A DNA stretch of 64,000 bases. It comes from Deltaproteobacteria bacterium HGW-Deltaproteobacteria-6. Lineage in GTDB: Bacteria > Desulfobacterota > Syntrophia > Syntrophales > Smithellaceae. This document shows, piece after piece, positions 1-7,439 of the stretch; the first letter of the stretch is position 1, and every line of letters begins with the position of its first letter. The stretch is from NCBI GenBank assembly GCA_002840435.1, contig PHAT01000004.1:186001-250000 (forward strand), written 5' to 3'. Below the pieces are notes generated by a model. It was not told where the DNA came from. It saw nothing but the letters and a program-made list of their open reading frames with translations, and searched no databases. Both the position numbers and the translations under genes were made by a program.

Positions 1-894
1 CGCCAGAAGTCCCACGGCTTCCATTTTCTGGGCTTGCTGAAATTGGGCGGTCAGCCGGAGATGATCCGTGATGTCCCGTTTGACCCCCACGTAGTTGACG
101 ATCCGGCCCTCCGTATTACGAATCGGTGAAATGGTCGTTTCCTCGGTGTAGAACGTCCCGTCCTTGCGCCGGTTGACCATGCGGCCCGCCCAGCTGCCGC
201 CGCCGGAAATGGTATCCCAGAGATTCCCATAAAAAAATTCATCCTGCCGGCCGCTTTTGAGGAAACGCGGATTCCGGCCTTCCACCTCTTCCCGGCTGTA
301 GCCTGTCGTCCGCTCGAAGGCCGGGTTTACATAGAGGATGATCCCTTGCGCATCCGTCATGATAATGACCTCTCCGACCTGCTCGATGGCCGCCATCAAC
401 CGCTTGCGCTCGGCGTCGGCCTGCTTGCGCTCGGTGATGTCGCGAATGTTGCACTGGATCACCTTGCAATGGTCCACGAGGTAAACGTTACTGACAAACT
501 CCACGGCTATGGGCCGCCTGTCGAGGGTTTCCAGCGGCAAATCATCATAACGGATGTATTCGTTATCCTGCAGCGTCTGGAAAGCGTCCTTGGATGCGGC
601 AATGTCTTTAAATACGCCGAGTTCCCAGATATATTGCCCGCAGATCGCGTCGTAAGAATAACCAAGTAATGTAAGCAGGAAGGGATTGACATCCACCACC
701 TTGCCCGTATCGGCATCAAGAATCAGGATGCCGTCTTTGGCTGATTCAAAGAGCCGTCGATAGCGTTTCTCGGAATCCCGCAGGGCCTCCTGATTATTCG
801 CCTTTTCCAGCAGCGCTGCTTCCAGCAACTGAATTCGCCGATTCAAGTCGGTGTCATCCGGGCAAAGCCGGTCCTTGATACCTGTGCCGGTCAT
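1..894 (-). CDS. PAS-PAS sensor protein, probably a histidine kinase (C-terminus outside window)
   Basis: An open frame of 298 codons runs from an ATG at 894 to the window edge with no stop. It starts after a GGGAGG ribosome site. The translation has a short coiled N-terminus, a first PAS domain (about residues 45-165, beginning RYRRLFESAKDGILILDA) closed by IRDITER, and a second PAS domain (about 175-285, with MTDAQGIILYVNPAFERTTG) closed by the PAC signature VKRDITDHLR. The last visible residues, QQAQKMEAVGLLA, are the usual linker just before a HisKA dimerisation domain, so a hybrid or simple histidine kinase is expected but not seen. It is the last gene of a minus-strand run that may start at the sigma-54 promoter at 3438. 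Confidence 0.85.
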   Translation of the reverse strand, partial: MTGTGIKDRLCPDDTDLNRRIQLLEAALLEKANNQEALRDSEKRYRRLFESAKDGILILDADTGKVVDVNPFLLTLLGYSYDAICGQYIWELGVFKDIAASKDAFQTLQDNEYIRYDDLPLETLDRRPIAVEFVSNVYLVDHCKVIQCNIRDITERKQADAERKRLMAAIEQVGEVIIMTDAQGIILYVNPAFERTTGYSREEVEGRNPRFLKSGRQDEFFYGNLWDTISGGGSWAGRMVNRRKDGTFYTEETTISPIRNTEGRIVNYVGVKRDITDHLRLTAQFQQAQKMEAVGLLA

Positions 895-928
895 ATCCTC
901 AACCTCCCTGAGCTCAGCAAAGGCCGGG

Positions 929-1078
929 TCAGGCAGCCCCCGGTGTCACAAAGATCGTCCACAGTGCGACAACAATCACGAATATGGCGGCGGGAATGGC
1001 TATAATCGCAAAAAATTTAGCAACAATGTCGGTTACGTCTTCGTCGTCTTCAATCTCACGGAACATGTTTTCAATCAT
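929..1078 (-). CDS. small single-helix membrane protein (49 aa)
   Basis: This 49-residue frame starts at ATG 1078 and is too short for most gene callers. An acidic N-terminus (MIENMFREIEDDEDVTD) is followed by one long hydrophobic helix (about residues 20-46) that ends near the stop codon. That predicts a tail-anchored or single-pass inner-membrane peptide. It lies 35 bp upstream of the PAS sensor gene on the same strand, so co-transcription is likely. No family is recognised and the function is unknown. Support is the clean amphipathic/hydrophobic layout and the tight spacing. Confidence 0.6.
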   Translation of the reverse strand: MIENMFREIEDDEDVTDIVAKFFAIIAIPAAIFVIVVALWTIFVTPGAA

Positions 1079-1136
1079 ACAGTATTATTCTCCATTCAGC
1101 ATACGCGACAGCCCTGCGCTGCCAATTGTCACCTAA

Positions 1137-1313
1137 TCATTCCGGAACCGGTTCCTGATCCAGCATCAATCTCACATAATGCTCTCCGGCTCCGGCGGGA
1201 TGATAAACGGGTCCGGTTCCGTTTGACGGATAGACCGGCGTGAATTGGTCAGCTTGTTTATTGTAAAGATAAGGCGTCTTCCCCGCTCCTTGGATAACCA
1301 CAGCCGGATTCAT
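1137..1313 (-). CDS. hypothetical small soluble or periplasmic protein (58 aa)
   Basis: The start is taken at ATG 1313, which overlaps the stop of the preceding gene as ATGA and suggests translational coupling. A TTG at 1328 is an alternative. The product is 58 residues, rich in Pro, Gly and Tyr (VVIQGAGKTPYLYNKQ, VYHPAGAGEHYVRL), with no transmembrane segment and no recognised family. Because it follows a membrane-anchored protein with a short exported tail, the two may form a small complex; that is inference. Confidence 0.5.
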   Translation of the reverse strand: MNPAVVIQGAGKTPYLYNKQADQFTPVYPSNGTGPVYHPAGAGEHYVRLMLDQEPVPE

Positions 1314-1504
1314 CTGATGTCTGTACAAACCTCTTCCAATACCTGCCGGTAAACATGGGTCGAAGTTGATTGCAGATACAGAAAAGATGTTGCGGTAAGA
1401 AATACAAAAATCAAGAACAGGGATATCATTATTATAATATTGAGGCTCATGGCCGGCAATCCGACGGCAAAGTTCTTATATGTATTTTGTTCCGTCTTTA
1501 CCAT
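1310..1504 (-). CDS. small membrane-anchored protein (64 aa)
   Basis: The start is ATG 1504, preceded by an AAGGAAG ribosome site. A longer reading from 1600 has no support. The 64 residues have a short polar N-terminus, one long hydrophobic segment (about 18-42, LNIIIMISLFLIFVFLTATSF) and a polar C-terminus of about 20 residues. No family is recognised. The gene overlaps the next one by ATGA, and it lies 40 bp downstream of the Lmo0937-type gene in the same minus-strand run. Confidence 0.55.
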   Translation of the reverse strand: MVKTEQNTYKNFAVGLPAMSLNIIIMISLFLIFVFLTATSFLYLQSTSTHVYRQVLEEVCTDIR

Positions 1505-1544
1505 GATCTGCTTCCTTGATATCTTTGAAAAACCGGACAGTGTG

Positions 1545-1694
1545 TTAAACGACTTTCCGCCCCTGAATGACCCTGACCAGCACAACGATGATGGCCACAA
1601 CCAGCAGGATATGAATAAAATTACCTATCGTGTAGCCGGTCACCAGTCCCAACCCCCACAAAATCAGCAGTACAACAGCAATAGTCCACAACAT
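1545..1694 (-). CDS. Lmo0937 family small membrane protein (49 aa)
   Basis: The frame starts at ATG 1694 after AGAAAGGAAG and gives 49 residues with two hydrophobic stretches. The sequence LWTIAVVLLILWGLGLVTGY followed by a second helix ending in VRVIQGRK is typical of the tiny Lmo0937-type (also called lmo0937 family) membrane proteins. Members are usually found beside stress genes such as CsbD, BON and YtxH, as here. The biochemical role is unknown. The family call is made by recognition of the two-helix signature, not by a search. Confidence 0.75.
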   Translation of the reverse strand: MLWTIAVVLLILWGLGLVTGYTIGNFIHILLVVAIIVVLVRVIQGRKVV

Positions 1695-1787
1695 CGGATC
1701 TTCCTTTCTGACTGTTCATTCCAACCGCCGGTTGCTTCATCACCTTGCCGGCAGTTGGAATGCTGTCCTTTCGGCATTGGGTCCGGA

Positions 1788-2543
1788 CTACTCAATGCTC
1801 ATCTTGTTATTAACGGCCTTCACGCCATTTACATTGCCGGCGAATTTTGCGGCCAAATCTTTTTCAGCTTCGCTTTTTGCTTTACCGGTCAAGGTGACGA
1901 CACCTTTTTTCGTGGCGACCGACGTGCTGATACCACTGGTTGAACGGTGATAGAGCAGCGTCATCTTCACCTGCGCGGTAATGGAAGCGTCATCAATCCT
2001 GGAGCCTGCCGTTTGCTTCTTTTTTGCGTCCTTCCCTACGGTCATCTCATTGACGACGTCTTTGACGCCTTCGACGTCCTTTGCGTATTCGGTTGTCAGA
2101 TCCTTTTGCGCGCTGTTTAATGCTTTGCCTTTCAGAGTGACAATACCGTCTTTGGTGTCAACCTCCGTCATAGCACTCACGTTTCGATGAAACAGAAACA
2201 TGGTTTTTACCTTCGCTGTGATCCACGCGTCCGATCTCTCTGCGGGGCTTTCTCCCTTGATTTCCAATTTATTGTCTACGCTCTTAACTCCCGGCAAGCC
2301 CGCCACGGTATCCCGGGCCAGTATTTTGTGGGATTCTTCCGCAACCGTTCCCGTTAAAGTCACAGCGCCATTCAAGGACTGGATTTTAACATCATCGCCC
2401 TGAAGATAGGTTTGGAACACATATGATTTTTTGGCGGATGATTCGATACGGTCATCCGTCCTGGACGCATACACGGGCACGCTGAGCGCCAGGAGTGCCA
2501 CCGTTGCGGCCACAATTACTGCCAGTCTGTTACTTGCTTTCAT
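1788..2543 (-). CDS. periplasmic protein with three BON domains
   Basis: The 251-residue protein has a cleavable Sec signal (MKASNRLAVIVAATVALLAL, cleavage after VYA about residue 26). Three BON repeats follow (about 32-100, 108-175 and 185-251). Each shows the family pattern of an amphipathic helix, then TLTGTV/TLKGKA/TLTGKA and a final VxGVK(S/D/A)VxN motif. BON domains are thought to bind membrane lipids or peptidoglycan and to support envelope integrity under osmotic stress (OsmY is the best-known member). The gene lies in the run downstream of the sigma-54 promoter at 3438. A decayed copy of a similar BON domain lies at 17938-18049. Confidence 0.9.
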   Translation of the reverse strand: MKASNRLAVIVAATVALLALSVPVYASRTDDRIESSAKKSYVFQTYLQGDDVKIQSLNGAVTLTGTVAEESHKILARDTVAGLPGVKSVDNKLEIKGESPAERSDAWITAKVKTMFLFHRNVSAMTEVDTKDGIVTLKGKALNSAQKDLTTEYAKDVEGVKDVVNEMTVGKDAKKKQTAGSRIDDASITAQVKMTLLYHRSTSGISTSVATKKGVVTLTGKAKSEAEKDLAAKFAGNVNGVKAVNNKMSIE

Positions 2544-2642
2544 TAATCCGTTCTCCTCTTAATTGCTGCTGTTGTTTTTTAGACTTATTGACTCCCGGGC
2601 TTAAAGCCCCGGGGAACTCCGGCCGTCCAGATGCGCGAACCA

Positions 2643-2750
2643 TCAGCGCAATAACGCCTGAATGCCTATCATCATAAGATAAATGGCAGCGATGTAATTC
2701 AATATCGGGACATGGTCTTTGCCGCCTGCCGGCATGCTTTTTAAATCCAT
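2643..2750 (-). CDS. tiny hydrophobic peptide (35 aa)
   Basis: The frame runs from ATG 2750, preceded by GAGAGGGAA, to TGA 2643. The 35 residues are a polar N-terminus (MDLKSMPAGGKDHVPILN) and one short hydrophobic helix. It sits 16 bp after the BON lipoprotein gene and on the same strand, so it is probably co-transcribed. A GC-rich hairpin around 2577-2600 follows it. No family is recognised. Confidence is limited by its size. Confidence 0.45.
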   Translation of the reverse strand: MDLKSMPAGGKDHVPILNYIAAIYLMMIGIQALLR

Positions 2751-2766
2751 GACATTCCCTCTCCAT

Positions 2767-3090
2767 CTATTTCACAATCAGATTATTCTTGACGGATTTG
2801 ACCCCTTTGACGCTCCTGGCGATTTCATCCGCTTTATCAACGGCCTTTTGAGAATTGACGAAGCCGCTCAGCTGAACGGTGCCCTGATAAGTTTCAACGC
2901 TGATTTGAAAAGACTTGAGTAAATCATCCGCTGCCAGCATGGATTTAATTTTGGTCGTGATGACTGAGTCGTCAACGTATTCTCCTGTGCTTTCACGCGT
3001 GCTTGTCGCTGCGCAGGCGGCAAAGGCGGCGATCACCACAAGCAGCAATAAGAACCTCAACAAATGCTTAACGATATTTTTCTTTTTCAT
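2767..3090 (-). CDS. BON-domain lipoprotein
   Basis: The 107-residue product has a lipoprotein signal: a basic start (MKKKNIVKHLL), a hydrophobic core and the lipobox AFAAC (Cys at about residue 26). A single BON domain follows (about 38-107), with a VQLSGFV strand and the ending VKGVKSVKNNLIVK. Its ATG overlaps the stop of the ABM gene as ATGA, so the two are translationally coupled. It should be membrane-anchored on the periplasmic side. It is the second gene after the sigma-54 promoter at 3438-3453. Confidence 0.9.
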   Translation of the reverse strand: MKKKNIVKHLLRFLLLLVVIAAFAACAATSTRESTGEYVDDSVITTKIKSMLAADDLLKSFQISVETYQGTVQLSGFVNSQKAVDKADEIARSVKGVKSVKNNLIVK

Positions 3091-3392
3091 GGCGCTTCTT
3101 CCTCTCTAATAAGTTTAATGGTGAAATATTTCCTTTCATACGGTTCCTGGAGAAGGTTCATGGCGCCCCGGATCACCCTGAAATGCTCCGATTTCAGATG
3201 GGTCAGAAGATTTTCCCGGGTATCCCATTCTTCAAGAAGAAAGAGACGATCTTCATCCTCGATGCTCCGGCAGCACTCACAGCGTTCGCATCCTTTCTCC
3301 TTCCTGATGGAAGCGGACAGGGAAGCAATCGTCTGTGACAGCTCTATTCGCTTCTCAGAGATGACGTTCATTCGTGTGACGGCAAGAATCAT
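3087..3392 (-). CDS. antibiotic biosynthesis monooxygenase (ABM) domain protein
   Basis: The start at ATG 3392 has GAAGG six bases upstream; the longer reading from 3428 lacks a ribosome site. The 101-residue product reads as a ferredoxin-like ABM fold: MILAVTRMNV, a helix with SLSASIRKEKGC, then LFLLEEWDTRENLLTHLKSE and an ending strand KYFTIKLI. ABM proteins are small dimeric oxygenases, haem-degrading enzymes or quinone-modifying enzymes. A Cys-rich insert (CERCECC, about residues 35-41) is unusual and could bind metal. It is the first gene after the sigma-54 promoter, with a predicted leader of about 35 nt. Confidence 0.8.
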   Translation of the reverse strand: MILAVTRMNVISEKRIELSQTIASLSASIRKEKGCERCECCRSIEDEDRLFLLEEWDTRENLLTHLKSEHFRVIRGAMNLLQEPYERKYFTIKLIREEEAP

Positions 3393-3437
3393 AAAGAACC
3401 TTCTTTCATGTAACGGACATGATGACATGAAGGTAAT

Positions 3438-3453
3438 TGCAAGGAGTCTGCCA
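3438..3453 (-). promoter_or_regulatory. sigma-54 promoter, regulon site A
   Basis: On the minus strand the box reads TGGCAGACTCCTTGCA, a full match to the -24/-12 consensus TGGCAC-N5-TTGCW apart from the sixth base. It lies 45 bp upstream of the ABM start codon. It is one of five such boxes in the window, all with the same upstream architecture. Confidence 0.9.
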
Positions 3454-3552
3454 AGTGCGGAAGGCGAATCGTAATCTTAAATTATCCTATTAACAACATC
3501 ATGTTGGATGAAACCGAGAGGACGGCGGCAAGGTTTGAAATAATTCGTTTGG

Positions 3553-3586
3553 CCTCAGTATTTGACGGGGCCTCAATATCTTGAGG
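3553..3586 (-). promoter_or_regulatory. tandem palindromic activator site (UAS), regulon site A
   Basis: In plus-strand reading there are two 16-bp sites separated by GG: CCTCAGTATTTGACGG and CCTCAATATCTTGAGG. The second is an almost perfect palindrome. Exactly 99 bases separate this block from the -24 box at 3453. The distance and pairing suit two dimers of a sigma-54 enhancer-binding protein. Confidence 0.85.
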
Positions 3587-3716
3587 GATGCTTTTTTCAG
3601 GCGCCGACGCATTGCAGGCAGAGGGCCGCTGAGGCGACGCGTATGCCCCGGCGCGTCGCCATCAGATGGATTTGCGACCATTGCCTTCCTGTTGAGAATT
3701 TCTTTTCCTCTGCCTC

Positions 3717-4052
3717 TTATTTTTCTGCGACACCGGCATCGGCATGTTTATTTTCACCATGGAACAGGATCTCTTTTGTCTTCTGACGTGTCTCTGCGAA
3801 ATGTCGACCGGCATCTTCCTTTAACGCCATCGTTTGATGCGCGGCCTCCTCAATGATCCGGCTTGCTTTCTCACCGGCATCGGCATAAATATCCTTTGCG
3901 TCCTTTAAAAGCGCGTTCCTTTTCGCCATGATCTCAGAGCGCAGTTCTCTGCCTGATTTCGGAGCGAAGAGAATTCCGGCCAATGTGCCCAAGGCGCTGC
4001 CGATCAATAGTCCAGCCAATAAATGCCCCAGCGGCTTTTCATTCAATGTCAT
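3717..4052 (-). CDS. YtxH domain protein
   Basis: The start is taken at ATG 4052, with GAAAGGAAAA upstream; a TTG at 4058 is an alternative. The 111-residue product has one glycine-rich hydrophobic segment (LAGLLIGSALGTLAGILFAP, about 12-31) followed directly by KSGRELR, the hallmark of YtxH proteins. A long charged helix (about 40-105) comes next. The family is membrane-anchored and stress-induced in Bacillus; its molecular role is unknown. It follows the Cys-repeat protein gene by 136 bp and may belong to the same sigma-54 unit (site B). Confidence 0.85.
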   Translation of the reverse strand: MTLNEKPLGHLLAGLLIGSALGTLAGILFAPKSGRELRSEIMAKRNALLKDAKDIYADAGEKASRIIEEAAHQTMALKEDAGRHFAETRQKTKEILFHGENKHADAGVAEK

Positions 4053-4188
4053 AATCAATTTTCCTTTCTTTCCGTTATTTATTTCTGTTTAAGATAAGTT
4101 TAACCGCCTTCTGAGAAATCACCTCAGTCGCCGTGCCGCAGAAATGATCGTTTTCCGGCAAGATGAAAATTCGCAGACCAGTTTTATT

Positions 4189-4530
4189 TTACTTGCCCGG
4201 CGTTGTGCATGATTTCAGATTGCCGTCCATGAAAAAGGAAATTAAACTATTTTGCCGGCATTCCGTCATGCCTACGCTGGTCGATTTAGCGAGCACACAG
4301 GATTCCAGGCTGTCGTTGTTATAAAAGCTGATCGGACGATTCCCTTTACACGGGATACGGTTCACATCATAATCGTCTTTGAGCTGGCAGCTTTGCAGGG
4401 ATCCATTGTTATAAAGTATAATTTTTGCACCGGAATGACAAATGGATTGGTCGGCGGCAAAGACATTAAAACCGGTTAATAGAAAGGTCAGCGCCAGGCC
4501 ATGGAAAAACAAATTTCTTATGCTCTTCAT
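4189..4530 (-). CDS. secreted protein with three Cys-flanked repeats
   Basis: The frame starts at ATG 4530 with AAGGAGGG upstream. The 113 residues have a Sec signal (cleavage after FAA, about residue 26) and then three tandem copies of a repeat of about 30 residues. Each is shaped C-x4-I-x-(L/F)-(Y/F)-x-(N/D)-(G/D)-x-L-x-SC: CHSGAKIILYNNGSLQSC, CKGNRPISFYNNDSLESC and CRQNSLISFFMDGNLKSC. The paired cysteines suggest one disulphide per repeat. No family is recognised. Its promoter is the sigma-54 site at 4585-4600, with a predicted leader of about 43 nt, so it is a first-in-unit regulon member. Confidence 0.75.
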   Translation of the reverse strand: MKSIRNLFFHGLALTFLLTGFNVFAADQSICHSGAKIILYNNGSLQSCQLKDDYDVNRIPCKGNRPISFYNNDSLESCVLAKSTSVGMTECRQNSLISFFMDGNLKSCTTPGK

Positions 4531-4584
4531 AAAATATTCCCTCCTTATGTCGTATTACAAGCAACAGCTTCTCCCATGCACAGT

Positions 4585-4600
4585 TGCAAGTGCTCTGCCA
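4585..4600 (-). promoter_or_regulatory. sigma-54 promoter, regulon site B
   Basis: On the minus strand the box reads TGGCAGAGCACTTGCA, matching TGGCAC-N5-TTGCW except at base six. It lies 54 bp upstream of the Cys-repeat gene at 4530. Confidence 0.9.
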
Positions 4601-4698
4601 ACTGCCGAAATAAAATCAGAAGATTATATTCATGTTATATTAACAGGGGGTTAGATCAGCAGAGCGCACAACATAGCCGCATGAAACCATTCATTGGA

Positions 4699-4732
4699 CC
4701 GCCATATTTGGTGGAACCTCAGCATATTGAGG
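4699..4732 (-). promoter_or_regulatory. tandem palindromic activator site (UAS), regulon site B
   Basis: There are two 16-bp sites separated by AA: CCGCCATATTTGGTGG and CCTCAGCATATTGAGG in plus-strand reading. The gap to the -24 box at 4600 is 98 bases. The block ends 16 bp before the stop codon of the glycosyltransferase gene upstream. Confidence 0.85.
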
Positions 4733-4748
4733 CCATGCGCTAATCCGA

Positions 4749-5489
4749 TCAATAGAATAAAGCAAACAACACCAGTAAAATAATCATGGCATGCGCGGCA
4801 TAAATGCCAAATTTGCGCCGATGGTAGAATTCATTTGCTTTTTGAATTCGTGTCAGCCCGCCCAACAAGCGCCGGATTTTCACAAGAAGGGGATATTTGT
4901 AATTATCCGAGGTAAAATCATTTTGAAATGCGCACATGGGATAAATCGCATAGAGATCATCCGTCAGCGGCCGGAAGAGGGTGTCGTTAACAATGCCCTG
5001 CCAGGGTTCATAGGCTAATGTTTCCGCATAAGGCCGGTTTAAAGCGTAGGCATGGGTCAAACTCTGGTAACGAACTTTCTGGATGCAGGGTTCAGCCGTT
5101 TTACAGCTGGAGCGAATTAAAGCGCCGAGCAGCAAAACTTTCCATTCCGGATGCCCGCTCAAAAATTCAGTGCAACGTCTTAATCGTTCCGGATCAAAGC
5201 GGTCAAACACGACATCATCTTCAAAAATAACGATATTCCTTGCGCCCGCCTCCAGGCCTTTACGCAGGCACATCATGTGAGACTCATACACTTGCTGCTC
5301 AAAGTCATAGGAAAGGCGTTCAACGATCACAAACTCAACCCGGCAAGCCAGCCCCACTTTCGAAAATTCCCTGAGCGCCGACTGGCGGCGATCTTCACGT
5401 TCTCTCAGGGAAATGCAGTATAGACGATCAAAATATTCCCAACCGGAGACCGGATGATTCATACCGGCATCCGTATGAAGATGATTCAT
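4749..5489 (-). CDS. glycosyltransferase family 25 (LPS-type) protein
   Basis: The start is taken at ATG 5489, where AAAGGGA precedes the codon; a reading from 5573 adds a basic tail of low plausibility. The 246-residue product begins with the GT25 signature FDRLYCISLREREDRRQSAL and carries the metal-binding acidic motif IVIFEDDVVF (about residues 90-99). The C-terminus has one hydrophobic anchor (AAHAMIILLVLFALFY). GT25 enzymes transfer sugars onto lipooligosaccharide or, in eukaryotes, collagen. No other LPS genes are adjacent, so the acceptor is unknown. Confidence 0.85.
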   Translation of the reverse strand: MNHLHTDAGMNHPVSGWEYFDRLYCISLREREDRRQSALREFSKVGLACRVEFVIVERLSYDFEQQVYESHMMCLRKGLEAGARNIVIFEDDVVFDRFDPERLRRCTEFLSGHPEWKVLLLGALIRSSCKTAEPCIQKVRYQSLTHAYALNRPYAETLAYEPWQGIVNDTLFRPLTDDLYAIYPMCAFQNDFTSDNYKYPLLVKIRRLLGGLTRIQKANEFYHRRKFGIYAAHAMIILLVLFALFY

Positions 5490-5907
5490 GATGTCCCTTT
5501 CTCGATCCGAGTCTTTCTTCTTTTGATTGCGGAAGCGAAAACGGCGTCTTCCGGTCATGTCGGCAGATATCATGCCTGTTTAGCAAAACTCAAGCTTTAA
5601 AACGGGAATGACTCGCAACTTTACCGGCATCGCCGCTGCTTTTCCAATCTTCTGCGGATCAGGCGCTTTTTTGATGCTGCAGCTGCATAGACCCGCAGAC
5701 TTTTTATCCGGTTTTTATTGAAGCTCTCCGCGGCAAGCCGCGTAGAATATTCGAAGCATAAGGCATGCGTCATTTCTCATTCGTCCGGTTGCCCGCTGCG
5801 ATCAGCGGAAATGCGGGAAAGGCGCCCCTTTTCCGGAAAAGATCCGTTTGAATCGTCTCACGGACCCCGCGTCCGCCTTCGATCTTTTGTATGCAATCGG
5901 CGATGTT
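5490..5907. other. intergenic region without a supported gene
   Basis: No frame on either strand has a convincing start and protein-like composition. A plus-strand open frame from 5718 merely extends antisense into the phospholipase gene. A short perfect hairpin, CGCGGC-AA-GCCGCG, lies at 5729-5742 and may help end transcription from the phospholipase gene, although no T-run follows. Confidence 0.5.
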
Positions 5908-7299
5908 TTACAGCCAGCGGGATAATAAGTGCGCGGCTTTTTCCTTTATTTTTTGCGATAAAGGTCTTCTTTCCCACTGATCTATTTGAATCTGGTCGGA
6001 TTGGGCAAGATCATCGGCAAACATGCGCTCCATTTCCATCGCAAACTCACGATTCAGGACAACGGCATTCACCTCATCATTGCTTAAGAGGCTCCAGTAG
6101 TCCAGATTGGTGGACCCAACCGTCGACCATATGCCGTCAATGACCGCTGTTTTCGCATGCAGCAGGACGGTCCGGCGTTCATAAATCTTCACCCCCGCCT
6201 TCAGAAGCCCGGAATAACTATGCCGCGCTGCGTTTATGACCAGCGTTGAGTCAGTCATTGAAGGAAGAATAATCTTGACATCAACACCGCGCTTTGCAGC
6301 ATCCTTGAAGGCGTCTAATATCTGGTCATCCGGGATAAAGTAAGCATTCGTCAGATGAATGGAATGCTCCGCATAAGTGATCGCAGCCGCATAAGCGATA
6401 AATGTAATCCGGTTGTCCGTGCCGGGTGTACTGCCGACGATGCCTACCAGGGCATTCCCTTTTTCTTTCTGATCGGCCAGATAGCTGCGTCCGGCAAGTG
6501 CCGGTCCCTGCTGCCTGGACCAGGTTTCCAAAAAGAGCTTCTGGACTTCCCCGACAGCAGGCCCTTCAATTTTAATATCCGTATCACGCCAGGCGAGGGG
6601 TTTTCCCTTTCCTTTTTTCCTTCTCGAAAAACTGCTTGAATAAACATTGCTGATATTGATGCCTCCGATAATGGCAACTTTGCCGTCGGCAACTAAAATC
6701 TTGCGGTGATCCTGGCGGACCAGAAACCAGCTTCCGGGCGCCTTGAACGGATTTTTTGGATTGAATTCGACGACCCGGATTCCTCCATCCCTCAACCGTT
6801 TGAAAAATGATTCCGGCGTTTTGATGCTTCCCACGCTGTCGTAAATGATGTTGACCTGAACACCCAGTGCCTGTTTGGCGAGCAGCAAGTCTGTAAATTT
6901 ACCGCCGATCTCATCATCCTCGATGATAAAGGTTTCCAGGTTGATATGGTCGCTGGCATTCCGTATTGCTTCGAACATCGCGGCATAGGTAGCCTTGCCG
7001 TCAATCAGTATGGTAACTTTGTTTCCCCTGGTCAGCGGACTTTCGGTGACCGACTCCACCACGGCAATGTAGCGTTCCAAAAGGTCCGTCGGGTTGACGG
7101 ATCGCTTGAGGCGTTCCATGATGGCCTTGCTTTTCTGGGGCGATAAGAGTCCTTTGGACGAAACAATCGGACGGGGTTTCTGCCCAACCGGCGCTTCATC
7201 CATCTTCTCCGAGACATTCGGCAAAGTCGCACACCCATTGCCAAAGCTCGAAAGGCACAGGAACAAAAAGAATAAAAAGATGTATTTAGCGGTTTTCAC
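5908..7299 (-). CDS. phospholipase D / cardiolipin synthase family lipoprotein
   Basis: The 463-residue product has a lipoprotein-like signal ending near SSFGNGC (about residues 17-23). Two PLD catalytic motifs follow: HRKILVADGKVAIIGG (about 200-215) and HAKTAVIDGIWSTVGSTNLD (about 373-392), both with intact HxK and downstream Asp/Asn residues. Two HKD motifs in one chain fit cardiolipin synthases and related phosphatidyl transferases, which join phospholipids by transesterification. Unlike ClsA it lacks N-terminal transmembrane helices and is tethered by a lipid. The divergent neighbour is an exonuclease/endonuclease/phosphatase-family gene. Confidence 0.9.
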   Translation of the reverse strand: MKTAKYIFLFFLFLCLSSFGNGCATLPNVSEKMDEAPVGQKPRPIVSSKGLLSPQKSKAIMERLKRSVNPTDLLERYIAVVESVTESPLTRGNKVTILIDGKATYAAMFEAIRNASDHINLETFIIEDDEIGGKFTDLLLAKQALGVQVNIIYDSVGSIKTPESFFKRLRDGGIRVVEFNPKNPFKAPGSWFLVRQDHRKILVADGKVAIIGGINISNVYSSSFSRRKKGKGKPLAWRDTDIKIEGPAVGEVQKLFLETWSRQQGPALAGRSYLADQKEKGNALVGIVGSTPGTDNRITFIAYAAAITYAEHSIHLTNAYFIPDDQILDAFKDAAKRGVDVKIILPSMTDSTLVINAARHSYSGLLKAGVKIYERRTVLLHAKTAVIDGIWSTVGSTNLDYWSLLSNDEVNAVVLNREFAMEMERMFADDLAQSDQIQIDQWERRPLSQKIKEKAAHLLSRWL

Positions 7300-7439
7300 A
7301 AGTCGATCCCATCAGAAAAAAACATTCACCGTCGTTTACGGGAAGATTTGCCTTTTTCAATTTCATGCTTAAACTACTTGAAAGATAAATCATTAATTCA
7401 ATATCATTCCGAACCGGTCAAATAAGGTAAATACCGAAG

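Noticed and set aside
5590-5640. Weak sigma-54-like sequence upstream of the glycosyltransferase gene
   Set aside because: The -24 GG is missing and there is no tandem palindrome upstream.
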